From: Curtobacterium herbarum
GTDB lineage: Bacteria > Actinomycetota > Actinomycetes > Actinomycetales > Microbacteriaceae
NCBI RefSeq assembly: GCF_016907335.1
Contig: NZ_JAFBBT010000001.1
Span: 1,054,001-1,118,000 of the forward strand
DNA: 64,000 bases
Reading direction: 5' to 3'
Each line of letters starts with the position of its first letter. Within the stretch, counting starts at the first letter, position 1. This document shows positions 52,457-61,594 of the stretch, in pieces. A program made the position numbers and the translations under genes. The notes under the pieces were generated by a model, which had not been told where the DNA came from, ran no database searches, and saw only the letters and a program-made list of their open reading frames with translations.

Positions 52457-53146
52457 ATGGCGAAGAAGTCCAAGGCGTACCGCGCCGCGGCCGCGAAGAT
52501 CGCGGCCGACAAGTTCTACACCCCGACCGAGGCAGTCGCCCTGGCGAAGGAGACCGGCTCTGCGAAGACCGACTCCACCGTCGAGGTCGCACTGAAGCTC
52601 GGCGTCGACCCGCGCAAGGCGGACCAGATGGTGCGCGGCACCGTCATCCTCCCGCACGGCACCGGCAAGACCGCCCGCGTCATCGTCTTCGCGACGGGTG
52701 CAGCCGCTGAGGCCGCCATCGCCGCCGGCGCCGACGAGGTCGGTGGCGACGAGCTCATCGCGAAGGTCGCCGAGGGCTACACCTCGTTCGACTCCGCGGT
52801 CTCGACCCCGGAGCTCATGGGCAAGGTCGGTCGTCTCGGCAAGGTGCTCGGGCCGCGTGGCCTCATGCCGAACCCGAAGACCGGCACCGTGACCCCGAAC
52901 GTGGCCCAGGCCGTGAACGAGATCAAGGGCGGCAAGATCGAGTTCCGCGTCGACAAGCACTCCAACGTGCACTTCGTCGTCGGCAAGGCCTCGTTCACGC
53001 CGGAGCAGCTCGACGAGAACATCACCACCGCGCTCGACGAGATCGTCCGTCTCAAGCCGAGCGCAGCCAAGGGCCGCTACATCATGAAGGGCGCCGTCTC
53101 GACGACCTTCGGCCCGGGCATCCCGCTGGACGTCAACGTCTTCTGA
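52457..53146 (+). CDS. rplA: 50S ribosomal protein L1
   Basis: 229 residues. Signature [21 protein letters not shown]-terminal [12 protein letters not shown]. Component of the L1 stalk that moves E-site tRNA; in many bacteria it also represses the L11-L1 mRNA. The ATG has AAGGAG upstream. A terminator follows. Confidence 0.98.
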   Translation: MAKKSKAYRAAAAKIAADKFYTPTEAVALAKETGSAKTDSTVEVALKLGVDPRKADQMVRGTVILPHGTGKTARVIVFATGAAAEAAIAAGADEVGGDELIAKVAEGYTSFDSAVSTPELMGKVGRLGKVLGPRGLMPNPKTGTVTPNVAQAVNEIKGGKIEFRVDKHSNVHFVVGKASFTPEQLDENITTALDEIVRLKPSAAKGRYIMKGAVSTTFGPGIPLDVNVF

Positions 53147-53197
53147 TCCTGATCAGCAGCGGATCGCACTGATCCCCAGCACCACGGCACGACCAGG

Positions 53198-53223
53198 ACG
53201 GCCCGCACTCCGGTGCGGGCCGT
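53198..53223 (+). terminator. Terminator after rplA
   Basis: ACGGCCCGCAC-TCCG-GTGCGGGCCGT, perfect 11-bp stem. It is followed by three degenerate copies of a TTCTGCGTTCCCCGG unit (53223-53275). Confidence 0.88.
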
Positions 53224-53301
53224 TCTGCGTTCCCGGACGTTCTGCGTTCCCCGGCCGTTCCGCGTTCCCCGGACAGCCCGGCGGACCAGTACCGTGAACC
53301 C

Positions 53302-53952
53302 GTGCGGATCTTCGTGAACGTCCTGCGGCTCGCAGCCGCGATCGCCATCGTCGCAGCCATCGGGCACGACCTGCAGGCTGCGCTCGGGGACGGGTTCGTG
53401 TTCTGGAACTTCTTCGGGTACTTCACGAACCAGTCGAACATCCTGGTCGCCGTCGTGTTCGTCCTCACCGTCGTGGCCGCAGCCCGGCGCCGTGACACCG
53501 GACGTCGCCTGGACCTGTTCCGCGGCGCCGCGACGGTCTACATCGCGACGACCGGCCTGGTCTACAACACCCTGCTCGTGCAGGTCGGACAGGCCGTGGG
53601 GGAGTCCTGGTCGAACGACGTCCTGCACCGGTGGATCCCGCTCTACGTCGTGCTGGACTGGCTGCTGTTCTCGGACCGCAGCCGGCTGTTCTTCCGTGAC
53701 GTCTGGTGGTTCCTGATCTACCCGGCGGTGTGGCTCGTGGTCGTCGTGATCCGTGGTGCGACGGACGGTTGGGTGCCGTACCCGTTCCTCGACCCGAAGT
53801 CGGGCTACGGCGTCGTCGCGCTCTACTGCCTGGGCGTCGCGGTGTTCATCGGCCTGATGGGGCTGATCGTCGTCGCGTTGTCCCGCGTCCGGCTGATCCC
53901 GGTCAGCGAGCGTCCCGCAGTCGGTCGAGCACCAGGTCCGCGAGTGCGATGA
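53302..53952 (+). CDS. Pr6Pr family membrane protein
   Basis: 216 residues, six helices. The FWNFFGYFTNQSN motif in the first loop and the later YVVLDWLLFSDR and WFLIYPAVWLV segments place it in the Pr6Pr/FAR-17a-like family. Function unknown. GTG start 6 nt after TACCGT. The last 50 nt overlap the minus-strand nuclease-like gene tail to tail. Confidence 0.85.
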   Translation: MRIFVNVLRLAAAIAIVAAIGHDLQAALGDGFVFWNFFGYFTNQSNILVAVVFVLTVVAAARRRDTGRRLDLFRGAATVYIATTGLVYNTLLVQVGQAVGESWSNDVLHRWIPLYVVLDWLLFSDRSRLFFRDVWWFLIYPAVWLVVVVIRGATDGWVPYPFLDPKSGYGVVALYCLGVAVFIGLMGLIVVALSRVRLIPVSERPAVGRAPGPRVR

Positions 53953-54658
53953 GCCCACGGATCGCGTCGTCGTCGCGGTCGATCCAGCGGCACTCGGGCT
54001 CGTCGGCAACCGGCACGAAGTCGTCGTGCTTCTCCCAGACGAACAGGGTCCGGTCGGCGCCGAGGACGTACTGCTGCCACCACACCTGCCGCATGTAGTG
54101 GCGCGGCACGCGGGTGAAGCCGTTCGCGGTCGTCTTGATCTCGGCCAGGAGCAGGCGTCCGTCGCGGTCCAGGCCGACCCCGTCCGGCGTCGCCAGGTGC
54201 GCCCGGTTCGTGGCCGCGTGGAACAGGTGCGCGGAGGGCTGGATGCCGTGCGTCGCCGCGACCCACGAGGCGATCACGGGTTCACGTTCCTTGCCGTGCT
54301 CGGTGTAGACGTTGCCCGCGAAGCGCGAGCCGTAGCGCTTGTCGGCGACGACCGCGTCGACGGCGTGCAGGGACGCGAGGCGTGCGACGTCGGTGGCGGT
54401 GATGCCCATCGCACGGGCCCGCAGCCAGGCGACGCGGTCCGACGAGTGCGCGACGATCCGTTCGGTGTGCCCGCGGAGAGCCGTGAAGGCGTCGTGCGCG
54501 CGGGCCGGCCGGGCAGCGCCGGGGCGACCGGCGGCGGACGTGCCGGCCGACGTGTCTGTGCGAGCCGACGTGCCTGCGCGAGCCGACGTGGCGGAGCCGG
54601 GCTGGGCCTCCCACCCGTCATCCAGGTCGCCCCAGAGAGTGGGCTGCACGATCGTCAC
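53903..54658 (-). CDS. YqaJ-type (lambda exonuclease fold) nuclease-like protein
   Basis: 251 residues from GTG 54658, 6 nt after GACAAT. The PD-(D/E)xK nuclease core can be followed: Glu in YTEHGKEREP, Asp in ATPDGVGL and Glu-x-Lys in LAEIKTTANG, the arrangement of YqaJ/lambda exonuclease. The N-terminal 45 residues hold an Ala-Arg-Thr-Ser repeat. Phage versions work with a RecT annealing protein; none is near and no phage genes surround it. Probably a chromosomal homologue of unknown role. Confidence 0.82.
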   Translation of the reverse strand: MTIVQPTLWGDLDDGWEAQPGSATSARAGTSARTDTSAGTSAAGRPGAARPARAHDAFTALRGHTERIVAHSSDRVAWLRARAMGITATDVARLASLHAVDAVVADKRYGSRFAGNVYTEHGKEREPVIASWVAATHGIQPSAHLFHAATNRAHLATPDGVGLDRDGRLLLAEIKTTANGFTRVPRHYMRQVWWQQYVLGADRTLFVWEKHDDFVPVADEPECRWIDRDDDAIRGLIALADLVLDRLRDAR

Positions 54659-54720
54659 ACCCCGATTGTCCACCCGACCACCGGCACCCGCGAAACCGCC
54701 GCGCGGTCGGACGGGACCGG

Positions 54721-55932
54721 TCAGGAGACCAGCTGCCGACCCTCGGCGAGGGTGACGAGTTCGTCGACGCCCGCGGGGGAGAGCGCGTAGGCGATCGCGA
54801 GGGCTGCGGCGCCCTGCAGCGCGGCGATCGAGCCGGCGCGGGACTGCGCGATGACGAGGTGCTCGGTGGCCAGCGGCATCGAGCGGGAGTAGACGACCTC
54901 CCGGACGCCGGCGAGCAGGTGCTCCCCGGCCTGGGTGATCGAGCCGCCGAGGGCGATCACCGACGGGTTGATGAGCGAGACGCAGGTGGCGAGGACCTCG
55001 CCGATGTCGCGGCCCGCCTGGCGGACGGCGCCGATCGCGTCGAGGTCGGACCGCGCGACGAGGTCGATGACGTCGGCGCTGGTGTGCACGTCGTGGCCCT
55101 TGGCGCGGAGTGCGCGGGCGATCGCCGGACCGGAGGCCACGGCCTCCAGGCATCCGGTGTTGCCGCAGTGGCAGGGGACGTCGCCCGCGCGGGAGACCCG
55201 GACGTGCCCGATGTCACCAGCGGTGCCCTGCGCGCCGCGCTGGATCCGACCCTCCGACACGATGCCGGAGCCGATGCCGGTGGCGACCTTGACGAAGAGC
55301 AGGTGGTCGAGGCCGGGCCAGCCGTGCGCGCGTTCACCGAGTGCGGCGATGTTCACGTCGTTGTCGACGAGGACGTGTGCCCGGACGTGCTGGCGGAGCC
55401 ACCCGGGGACGTCGAACCCGTCCCAGCCCGGCATGATCGGCGGGTTCGCGGGACGCCCGGTGGAGAACTCGACGGGGCCGGGCAGCCCGATGCCGAACGC
55501 GATGACGTCGTCGCGGGCTCGGCCGACCGAGTCGAGCAGTTCGTCGACGACGCCGACGAGCCACTCGAGCGTGGGCACGGGGCCGGCGGCGATGTCGATC
55601 CGGGCCTCGCGGGTGGCGAGCTGGGTGCCGACGAGGTCGGTGACGGCGACGCGGCCGTGCGAGGCACCGAGGTCGGCGGCGACGACGAGCCGGGCGGCGG
55701 GGCGCAGGGCGATCTGCGCGGGCGGACGACCGCCCGTCGAGGCGGCGGTGTCGACGGCGCCGACGAGTCCGACGTCGACGAGGGCGTCGATGCGCACGCC
55801 GATGGTCGAGCGCGCCATCCCGGTGAGGGCAGCGAGTTCGCCACGGGTCCGCGGGACGCCGTCACGCAGGATCTGGAAGAGCTCGCTGGCCCCGACCGGC
55901 GGCGTCGTTGCCGTCCGCGTCACGTCGACCAT
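54721..55932 (-). CDS. ROK family transcriptional regulator
   Basis: 403 residues from ATG 55932. N-terminal winged helix: RDGVPRTRGELAALTGMARS. ROK domain: VVAADLGASHGRVAVTD (phosphate loop), GIGLPGPVEF, VDNDVNIAALGE, and the zinc-binding CHCGNTGCLEAV. It is a NagC/Mlc-like sugar-responsive repressor, divergent from the sugar isomerase/ABC locus it probably controls. The start is not fixed by a ribosome site; an in-frame GTG lies a few codons upstream. Confidence 0.9.
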   Translation of the reverse strand: MVDVTRTATTPPVGASELFQILRDGVPRTRGELAALTGMARSTIGVRIDALVDVGLVGAVDTAASTGGRPPAQIALRPAARLVVAADLGASHGRVAVTDLVGTQLATREARIDIAAGPVPTLEWLVGVVDELLDSVGRARDDVIAFGIGLPGPVEFSTGRPANPPIMPGWDGFDVPGWLRQHVRAHVLVDNDVNIAALGERAHGWPGLDHLLFVKVATGIGSGIVSEGRIQRGAQGTAGDIGHVRVSRAGDVPCHCGNTGCLEAVASGPAIARALRAKGHDVHTSADVIDLVARSDLDAIGAVRQAGRDIGEVLATCVSLINPSVIALGGSITQAGEHLLAGVREVVYSRSMPLATEHLVIAQSRAGSIAALQGAAALAIAYALSPAGVDELVTLAEGRQLVS

Positions 55933-55992
55933 GGTCGGAGTGAACCACACATCCTCCGGGCCACGCAACGAAGGTCGTCGAACCTCTTCGAA

Positions 55993-56028
55993 CTTTTGCT
56001 TGACCGCCGACAAAAGCGCCCATAGTGT
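55993..56028 (+). promoter_or_regulatory. Promoter of the sugar locus with ROK-type inverted repeat
   Basis: TTGACC (56000-56005) and TAGTGT (56023-56028), 17-nt spacer. The inverted repeat CTTTTG-N12-CAAAAG (55993-55998/56011-56016) straddles the -35. TTTTG/CAAAA half-sites are typical of NagC/Mlc-type ROK operators. It lies between the divergent ROK and isomerase genes. Confidence 0.65.
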
Positions 56029-56072
56029 GACGATCGGTCAACGAAGACCCATCTCGATGAGGAGAACACCTG

Positions 56073-56819
56073 GTGGTACACCCGCTCTCGGTCCAGCTCT
56101 ACACGGTGCGTGACGCACTGACGACGGACCTCCCCGGAACCCTGGCGACGATCGCCGACATCGGTTTCACGAACGTCGAACTCTTCGGCTTCGTCGACCG
56201 TGCCGACGAGTACGCGGCCGCCCTGCAGCAGGCCGGCCTGACCGCGCCGAGCGGGCACGCACGTCTGGTGGACGCGGACGAGCAGGAACTCGAGCGCATC
56301 CTCAGCGCGAGCGTCACCGTCGGGCTCGGCACCCTGATCGACCCGCACGTCGACGAAGCCCGCTGGACCACCCGCGAGGACGTCGAGGCGATCGCCCTGG
56401 CGTTCAACGACCTCGCCCCCCGCGCCGCCGACCACGGCCTGGCGCTCGGGTACCACAACCACGCGTTCGAGTTCTCGAACCGCATCGACGGCACGAGCGC
56501 CTTCGAGGTCTTCGCCGGGGCACTCTCCGACGCCGTCGTCCTCGAGCTCGACACCTACTGGGCGAAGGTCGGCGGTGACGACCCGGTGGCCGTCCTCGGT
56601 CGGCTCGGGGACCAGGTCCGCTTCCTGCACGTCAAGGACGGCGACGGCTCACACGACGACAAGCAGCAGGTCGCGGTCGGCAACGGCGTCATGCCCGTGC
56701 GGGACATCGTGGCCGCCGCGCCGGACGCCCAGCAGGTCATCGAGCTCGACGACCACGACGGCGACGTCGTGCAGGCCGTCCGCGACTCGTACGCCTTCCT
56801 GGCAGGAGCACACGCATGA
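56073..56819 (+). CDS. Sugar phosphate isomerase/epimerase (IolE-like TIM barrel)
   Basis: 248 residues, AP endonuclease 2-like barrel. It begins HPLSVQLYTVRDALTTD; metal-site segments are GYHNHAFEF, LELDTYWAKVGGDDP, FLHVKDGDG and VIELDDHDGD. Family members isomerise or epimerise sugars or dehydrate inosose. AGGAG 9 nt before the GTG. Coupled (ATGA) to the oxidoreductase. Confidence 0.88.
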   Translation: MVHPLSVQLYTVRDALTTDLPGTLATIADIGFTNVELFGFVDRADEYAAALQQAGLTAPSGHARLVDADEQELERILSASVTVGLGTLIDPHVDEARWTTREDVEAIALAFNDLAPRAADHGLALGYHNHAFEFSNRIDGTSAFEVFAGALSDAVVLELDTYWAKVGGDDPVAVLGRLGDQVRFLHVKDGDGSHDDKQQVAVGNGVMPVRDIVAAAPDAQQVIELDDHDGDVVQAVRDSYAFLAGAHA

Positions 56820-57991
56820 GCACCGACACCACCACCAGCGGCACCGGGACCACTGCGACGTCCGCGGACACCGCGACCACCGCCTCCCGGTCGGGACGCG
56901 TCGGCGTCGGCGTGATCGGCGCCGGGGTCATCTCGGACCAGTACCTGTCCAACCTGACCGTCTTCCCCGACGTCGAGGTCCGCTTCATCGCCGACATCGA
57001 CCTGCCCCGGGCCGCGTCGCAGGCCGAGAAGTGGGGCGTCCCGGGCTCCGGCACGGTCGACGAGCTGCTGGCCATCGACGAGATCGAGATCGTCGTGAAC
57101 CTCACGATCCCGGCCGCGCACGTCGAGGTCGCGCTGCAGGCCCTGGCCGCCGGCAAGCACGTCTGGGGCGAGAAGCCCTACGCGCTCGACCGGCAGAGTG
57201 CCGCGCAGCTCCGCGACGCCGCGGTCGCCGCCGGCAAGACCGTCAGCGTCGCGCCGGACACGTTCCTCGGCGCCGGCCTGCAGACCGCGCTCCGCACCAT
57301 CCGGGACGGCCGCATCGGCACACCGCTCAACGGGCTCACCCTGTTCCAGAGCCCCGGCCCGGAGTCCTGGCACCCGAGCCCCGAGTTCCTCTTCGCGTAC
57401 GGCGCCGGGCCGCTGTTCGACATCGGCCCGTACTACATCACGACCCTCGTGCAGGCGTTCGGACCAGTCGCGAAGGTCACCGCCACCGCGTCGAGGTCCC
57501 GCGCCACCCGCACGATCGGCTCGGGCCCGAAGGCCGGCACCGAGTTCCCGGTCGACGTCCCGACGAACCACTCGGCGCTGATCCAGTTCGAGAACGGCGG
57601 CAGCGCGCAGAGCGTCTTCTCGTTCGAGTCCGACCGGGGCCGCACCGGCTTCGTCGAGATCGCGGGCGAGACCGGCACGGTCGTCTTCCCCGACCCGAAC
57701 GACTTCGACGGCGACACCGAGCTGTACGCGCTCGGCGCCGACGAGCCCGAGACGATCCCCGCCGTCGGGTCCACCTACTCGCGGGGGACGGGCGTGGTCG
57801 ACCTGGCCCGCTCCCTCCGTGCGGGTGAGGAGAACCGGGTCCCCGGTGCCCTCGCCTTCCACGTCCTCGACGTGATGGTCTCCATCGCCGAGGCAGCCGA
57901 ACGTGGTGAGACCGTGCTCGTCGAGAGCACGGTCGCACCCTCCCCGACCCTCCCCGAGGGTTGGGACCCCGCGGAGCAGACCCTGGCCTGA
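56816..57991 (+). CDS. Gfo/Idh/MocA family oxidoreductase
   Basis: 391 residues after a Thr/Ser-rich 20-residue start. NAD site VGVIGAGVISDQYLSNL; catalytic Lys in WGEKPYALD; C-terminal domain GPLFDIGPYYIT with Asp and Tyr of the active site. It oxidises a sugar or cyclitol; with the isomerase it would process whatever the downstream ABC system imports. Confidence 0.92.
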   Translation: MSTDTTTSGTGTTATSADTATTASRSGRVGVGVIGAGVISDQYLSNLTVFPDVEVRFIADIDLPRAASQAEKWGVPGSGTVDELLAIDEIEIVVNLTIPAAHVEVALQALAAGKHVWGEKPYALDRQSAAQLRDAAVAAGKTVSVAPDTFLGAGLQTALRTIRDGRIGTPLNGLTLFQSPGPESWHPSPEFLFAYGAGPLFDIGPYYITTLVQAFGPVAKVTATASRSRATRTIGSGPKAGTEFPVDVPTNHSALIQFENGGSAQSVFSFESDRGRTGFVEIAGETGTVVFPDPNDFDGDTELYALGADEPETIPAVGSTYSRGTGVVDLARSLRAGEENRVPGALAFHVLDVMVSIAEAAERGETVLVESTVAPSPTLPEGWDPAEQTLA

Positions 57992-58128
57992 CCAGGCTCC
58001 GGCCCGACCGGACCCTGGTCCGATCCGGCTCTGCCCCGTCCCACACAGCAGCACCCAGCAGCACCAAGCACGACCCGGCACCACCACCACCCTCCTGCAA
58101 GATCTCAACGACGAGAAAGTAGAGCCTC

Positions 58129-59430
58129 ATGCGCACTGCCATCCGCGCACTGGCCATCACCGCGGCCGCGGCACTCACCGTGACCGGCCTCGCAGCCTGC
58201 TCCTCCGGGTCGTCCGGTTCCGCCGGCGACTCGAAGACGCTCACCTACTGGGCGTCCAACCAGGGCACCTCCCTGCAGAACGACAAGGAGGTGCTGACCC
58301 CCGTCCTCGAGAAGTTCACCAAGGAGACCGGGATCAAGGTCAACCTCCAGGTCATCGGCTGGAACGACCTGCAGACGAAGATCCAGACCGCCGTCACCTC
58401 GGGCCAGGGCCCGGACGTCGTGAACATCGGCAACACCTGGGCGACCTCGCTCCAGGCCACCGGCGCCTTCCAGGAGTTCGGTGACTCGGAGATGAAGGCG
58501 ATCGGCGGTGCCGACAAGTTCGGCAAGGTCGCGCTCTCGACCGGTGGCGCCCCCGACAAGACGGTCACGAGCGTCCCGCTCTACGGCCTCGCCTACGGCC
58601 TGTTCTACAACAAGCAGATGCTCAAGGACGCGAACATCGAGCCGCCCACGAACTGGGACGACCTGGTCACCGCGGCGAAGAAGCTGACGAAGGGTGACAC
58701 CTACGGGTTCAGCCTCGCCGGTGGGTCCTACACCGAGAACGCGCACTTCGCGTTCATCAACTCGGCGCAGAACGGCGGCGAGTGGTTCGACAAGGACGGC
58801 AAGCCGACCTTCACCTCGAGCAAGAACGTCGACGGCATCAAGCGCTACATCGACCTCATGCAGGTCGCCAAGGCCGCGAACCCCTCGAACGCGCAGTACG
58901 ACAACGCCACCCAGTCGGTCACGGACTTCGCGAACAAGAAGGCCGCGATGATCCTCAACCAGAACAACGCGAACAACACCATCAACTCGCTCGGCATGAA
59001 GTCGGACGAGTACGGCGTCGTCCCGCTGCCCGCCCCGACCGGTGGCGAGCAGATCGCCAGCTTCCCGGCCGGCATCAACCTCTCCGTCTTCAAGAACACG
59101 AAGAACAAGGAGGGCGCGCTGAAGTTCGTCAAGTACATGACGAGCGCGGACACGCAGACCACGCTCGACAAGCCGTACGCGGCACTGCCGGTGCTCGCCG
59201 CCGCTGCTGACTCCGTCACGGACGAGCAGACGAAGACGTTCCTCGACATCTACAACAACAAGGCGAAGCCGCTCCCGCTGGTGCCCGCCGAGGACCAGTT
59301 CGAGTCCACGGTCGGCAAGGCGATGAACGACATGTTCGCCAAGATCGCGACGGGTTCGACGGTGTCCGACAAGGACATCAAGAACGCGCTGCAGACGGCC
59401 CAGGACCAGGTCTCCCAGGCCGCAGGCTGA
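58129..59430 (+). CDS. ABC transporter sugar-binding lipoprotein
   Basis: 433 residues. Lipoprotein signal with lipobox VTGLAAC, then family 1 solute-binding protein: TLTYWASNQGTSLQND, the SGQGPDVVNIGNTWATSL segment and a FPAGINLSVFKNTKNKEGA region. Captures a carbohydrate outside the membrane for the two permeases encoded downstream. The upstream 137 nt hold no clear promoter. A hairpin follows, probably favouring excess binding protein. Confidence 0.93.
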   Translation: MRTAIRALAITAAAALTVTGLAACSSGSSGSAGDSKTLTYWASNQGTSLQNDKEVLTPVLEKFTKETGIKVNLQVIGWNDLQTKIQTAVTSGQGPDVVNIGNTWATSLQATGAFQEFGDSEMKAIGGADKFGKVALSTGGAPDKTVTSVPLYGLAYGLFYNKQMLKDANIEPPTNWDDLVTAAKKLTKGDTYGFSLAGGSYTENAHFAFINSAQNGGEWFDKDGKPTFTSSKNVDGIKRYIDLMQVAKAANPSNAQYDNATQSVTDFANKKAAMILNQNNANNTINSLGMKSDEYGVVPLPAPTGGEQIASFPAGINLSVFKNTKNKEGALKFVKYMTSADTQTTLDKPYAALPVLAAAADSVTDEQTKTFLDIYNNKAKPLPLVPAEDQFESTVGKAMNDMFAKIATGSTVSDKDIKNALQTAQDQVSQAAG

Positions 59431-59435
59431 TCCGA

Positions 59436-59480
59436 CGGGAGGCCCGGACCACGACCGTCAGGTCGGGTCCGGGCCTCCCG
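59436..59480 (+). terminator. Intercistronic hairpin between binding-protein and permease genes
   Basis: 15-bp outer arms with an inner GACC/GGTC stem; member of the GACGGGAGGC family. Located inside the operon, so it probably acts as a partial terminator or 3'-end stabiliser for the binding-protein mRNA. Confidence 0.75.
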
Positions 59481-59522
59481 CCCCACCTCTCGAACCCCCT
59501 CCACCAGCCGGAAGGCCTGCCC

Positions 59523-60518
59523 ATGTCCACGACGGTCCTGCCAGACTCCGAGGCCATCGACCTGACGCACACCAAGGCGCCGACCCTCTCGGGGCCGCCG
59601 CCCCGCGGGAAGCGTCGCGTCCCGTGGCTCCCGTACGCGCTCGTCGGCCCCGCGATCCTCTTCGAGCTGCTGATCCACATCGTGCCGATGCTCGTCGGCA
59701 TCTGGATCAGCTTCGTGCAGCTCACCAAGTACTTCATCGCGAACTGGGGCGCCGCACCCTTCGCCGGGCTGCGGAACTACTCCGTCGCGGTCGACTTCGA
59801 CCAGGCCATCGGCCGTGGGCTGCTCAGCTCGTTCCTCATCACCTGCGCCTTCACGATCCTCGTGGTCGGGCTGTCCTGGGGCTTCGGCATGGCCGCCGCG
59901 GTCGCCCTGCAGAAGCCGTTCCTCGGCCGCGGGCTCTTCCGCACGCTGTTCCTGGTGCCCTACGCCCTGCCGATGTACGCGGGCGTCATCACGTGGAAGT
60001 TCATGTTCCAGCGTGACTCCGGCGCCCTGAACCACGTCCTGGTGGACCAGCTGCACCTGTTCGGCTCCGACGCACCGTTCTGGCTCATCGGCAACAACGC
60101 CTTCGTGGCCGTCGTCGTCGTGGCGATCTGGAAGACCTGGCCGTTCGCGTTCCTCATGCTGATGGCGGGTCTGCAGTCCGTGCCGGCCGACGTCTACGAG
60201 GCCGCCTCGGTCGACGGTGCCAAGCCGTTCCGACAGTGGCGCTCGATCACGCTGCCGATGGTCCGCCCGGTGAACGTCACGCTCGTGCTGGTGATGTTCC
60301 TCTGGACGTTCAACGACTTCAACACACCGTTCGTGTTGTTCGGTTCGACCGCGCAGCCGCCGGCCGCCGACCTGTTGAGCTTCCACATCTACAACGCGTC
60401 GTTCATCACCTGGAACTTCGGCTCCGGTGCCGCGATGAGCGTCCTGCTCCTCCTCTTCCTGCTCGTCGTCACCGGCATCTACCTGGCCGTCACCAACCGG
60501 AGGTCCGTCCGTGCGTGA
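59523..60518 (+). CDS. ABC sugar transporter permease 1 (MalF/UgpA type)
   Basis: 331 residues, six helices after a cytoplasmic N-terminus. The ATPase-coupling EAA loop reads EAASVDGAKPFRQWRSITL. It pairs with the next permease, whose GTG overlaps its end by 8 nt. No ATPase gene is in the locus, as is usual where a shared MsmK/MsiK-type ATPase serves several importers. Confidence 0.94.
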   Translation: MSTTVLPDSEAIDLTHTKAPTLSGPPPRGKRRVPWLPYALVGPAILFELLIHIVPMLVGIWISFVQLTKYFIANWGAAPFAGLRNYSVAVDFDQAIGRGLLSSFLITCAFTILVVGLSWGFGMAAAVALQKPFLGRGLFRTLFLVPYALPMYAGVITWKFMFQRDSGALNHVLVDQLHLFGSDAPFWLIGNNAFVAVVVVAIWKTWPFAFLMLMAGLQSVPADVYEAASVDGAKPFRQWRSITLPMVRPVNVTLVLVMFLWTFNDFNTPFVLFGSTAQPPAADLLSFHIYNASFITWNFGSGAAMSVLLLLFLLVVTGIYLAVTNRRSVRA

Positions 60519-61350
60519 AACAACGGGGGCGAAGTCCTTCAAGGTCATCGTCCTGGCACTCCTCACCGTCTTCACGGTGGTGCCGCTCTACGTCATGATC
60601 ACGACCGCCATCAAGCCGCTCGGCGACGTGCAGAACGACTTCACGTGGATCCCGTCGCGGATCACGTTCCAGCCGTTCATCGACATGTGGTCGACGGTCC
60701 CGCTCGGCCGGTACTTCATCAACTCGCTCGTGGTCTGCACGGTCGCGACGGTGTTCTCGCTGATCATCGCCACGTTCGCCGCCTACGCGGTGTCGCGGTG
60801 GAACTTCAAGGGCAAGACCGCCTTCACCACGACGGTGCTCTCGACCCAGATGTTCCCCGGCGTGCTGTTCCTGCTGCCGCTGTTCCTGATCTTCACGAAC
60901 CTCGGCAACTCGCTCGGCATCCAGCTCGTGGGCAGCTGGCTCGGCCTGATCATCACGTACCTGACGTTCACGCTGCCGTTCTCGATCTGGATGCTCGCGG
61001 GCTACTTCGAGACGATCCCGCGCGAGCTCGACGAGGCCGCGATGGTCGACGGCTCCGGTCCGATGGGCGCGCTGTTCCGGATCATCCTGCCCTCGGCCCG
61101 CCCGGGTCTCGTGGCGGTCGGCATCTACTCGTTCATGACGGCCTGGGGCGAGGTCCTCTTCGCCTCGGTCATGACGAACGGTCTCGGCTCCACGCTCGCG
61201 GTCGGTCTGCAGCAGTACTCCACGCAGACGAACGTGTACTGGAACCAGATCATGGCGGCCTCGCTGGTCGTCTCGATCCCGGTCGTCATCGCGTTCCTCG
61301 TGGTGCAGCGCCAGTTCGTCGCCGGCCTGACCGCCGGCGCGGTGAAGTAG
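60511..61350 (+). CDS. ABC sugar transporter permease 2 (MalG/UgpE type)
   Basis: 279 residues, six helices; EAA loop DEAAMVDGSGPMGALFRII. Begins with GTG inside the previous gene. Last gene of the sugar locus; a 20-bp-arm terminator follows 12 nt later. Confidence 0.94.
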   Translation: MRETTGAKSFKVIVLALLTVFTVVPLYVMITTAIKPLGDVQNDFTWIPSRITFQPFIDMWSTVPLGRYFINSLVVCTVATVFSLIIATFAAYAVSRWNFKGKTAFTTTVLSTQMFPGVLFLLPLFLIFTNLGNSLGIQLVGSWLGLIITYLTFTLPFSIWMLAGYFETIPRELDEAAMVDGSGPMGALFRIILPSARPGLVAVGIYSFMTAWGEVLFASVMTNGLGSTLAVGLQQYSTQTNVYWNQIMAASLVVSIPVVIAFLVVQRQFVAGLTAGAVK

Positions 61351-61362
61351 CCGCAACCACCT

Positions 61363-61407
61363 GACGGGAGGCGCGGTGCGGGTCCGTCCCGCACCGCGCC
61401 TCCCGTC
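61363..61407 (+). terminator. Terminator of the sugar ABC operon
   Basis: Perfect 20-bp arms beginning GACGGGAGGCGCGGTGCGGG with a TCCGT loop. Best-formed member of the GACGGGAGGC family; CGTGGTGCGG follows at 61408-61417 and is repeated at 61445. Confidence 0.85.
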
Positions 61408-61471
61408 CGTGGTGCGGCCCGCGCGCGCCTGCCCGCCCCCCGAGCGTGGTGCGGCCCGGACTGCACCTCCC

Positions 61472-61524
61472 GAATCCGTTCCGAACCGCGGACTCCCGTG
61501 GTTCGGGACGGATTCCGTTGTGCG
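61472..61524. repeat. Second copy of the CGAACCACG hairpin family
   Basis: GAATCCGTTCCGAACCGCGG pairs with its near complement at 61496-61515; GTTGTGCG follows at 61517-61524 as in the copy at 18793-18854. Confidence 0.6.
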
Positions 61525-61594
61525 GCAGCGCGCCGAACCACGACCGCACCACGGCCCCGACTCCGACCACGACGACGCACGACAGGATGGACGC

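Noticed and set aside
53903..55153. Long minus-strand frame joining the nuclease-like gene to sequence inside the ROK gene
   Set aside because: The upstream part is an Arg/Pro-rich off-frame of the ROK gene; the GTG at 54658 has a promoter-like box 6 nt away.
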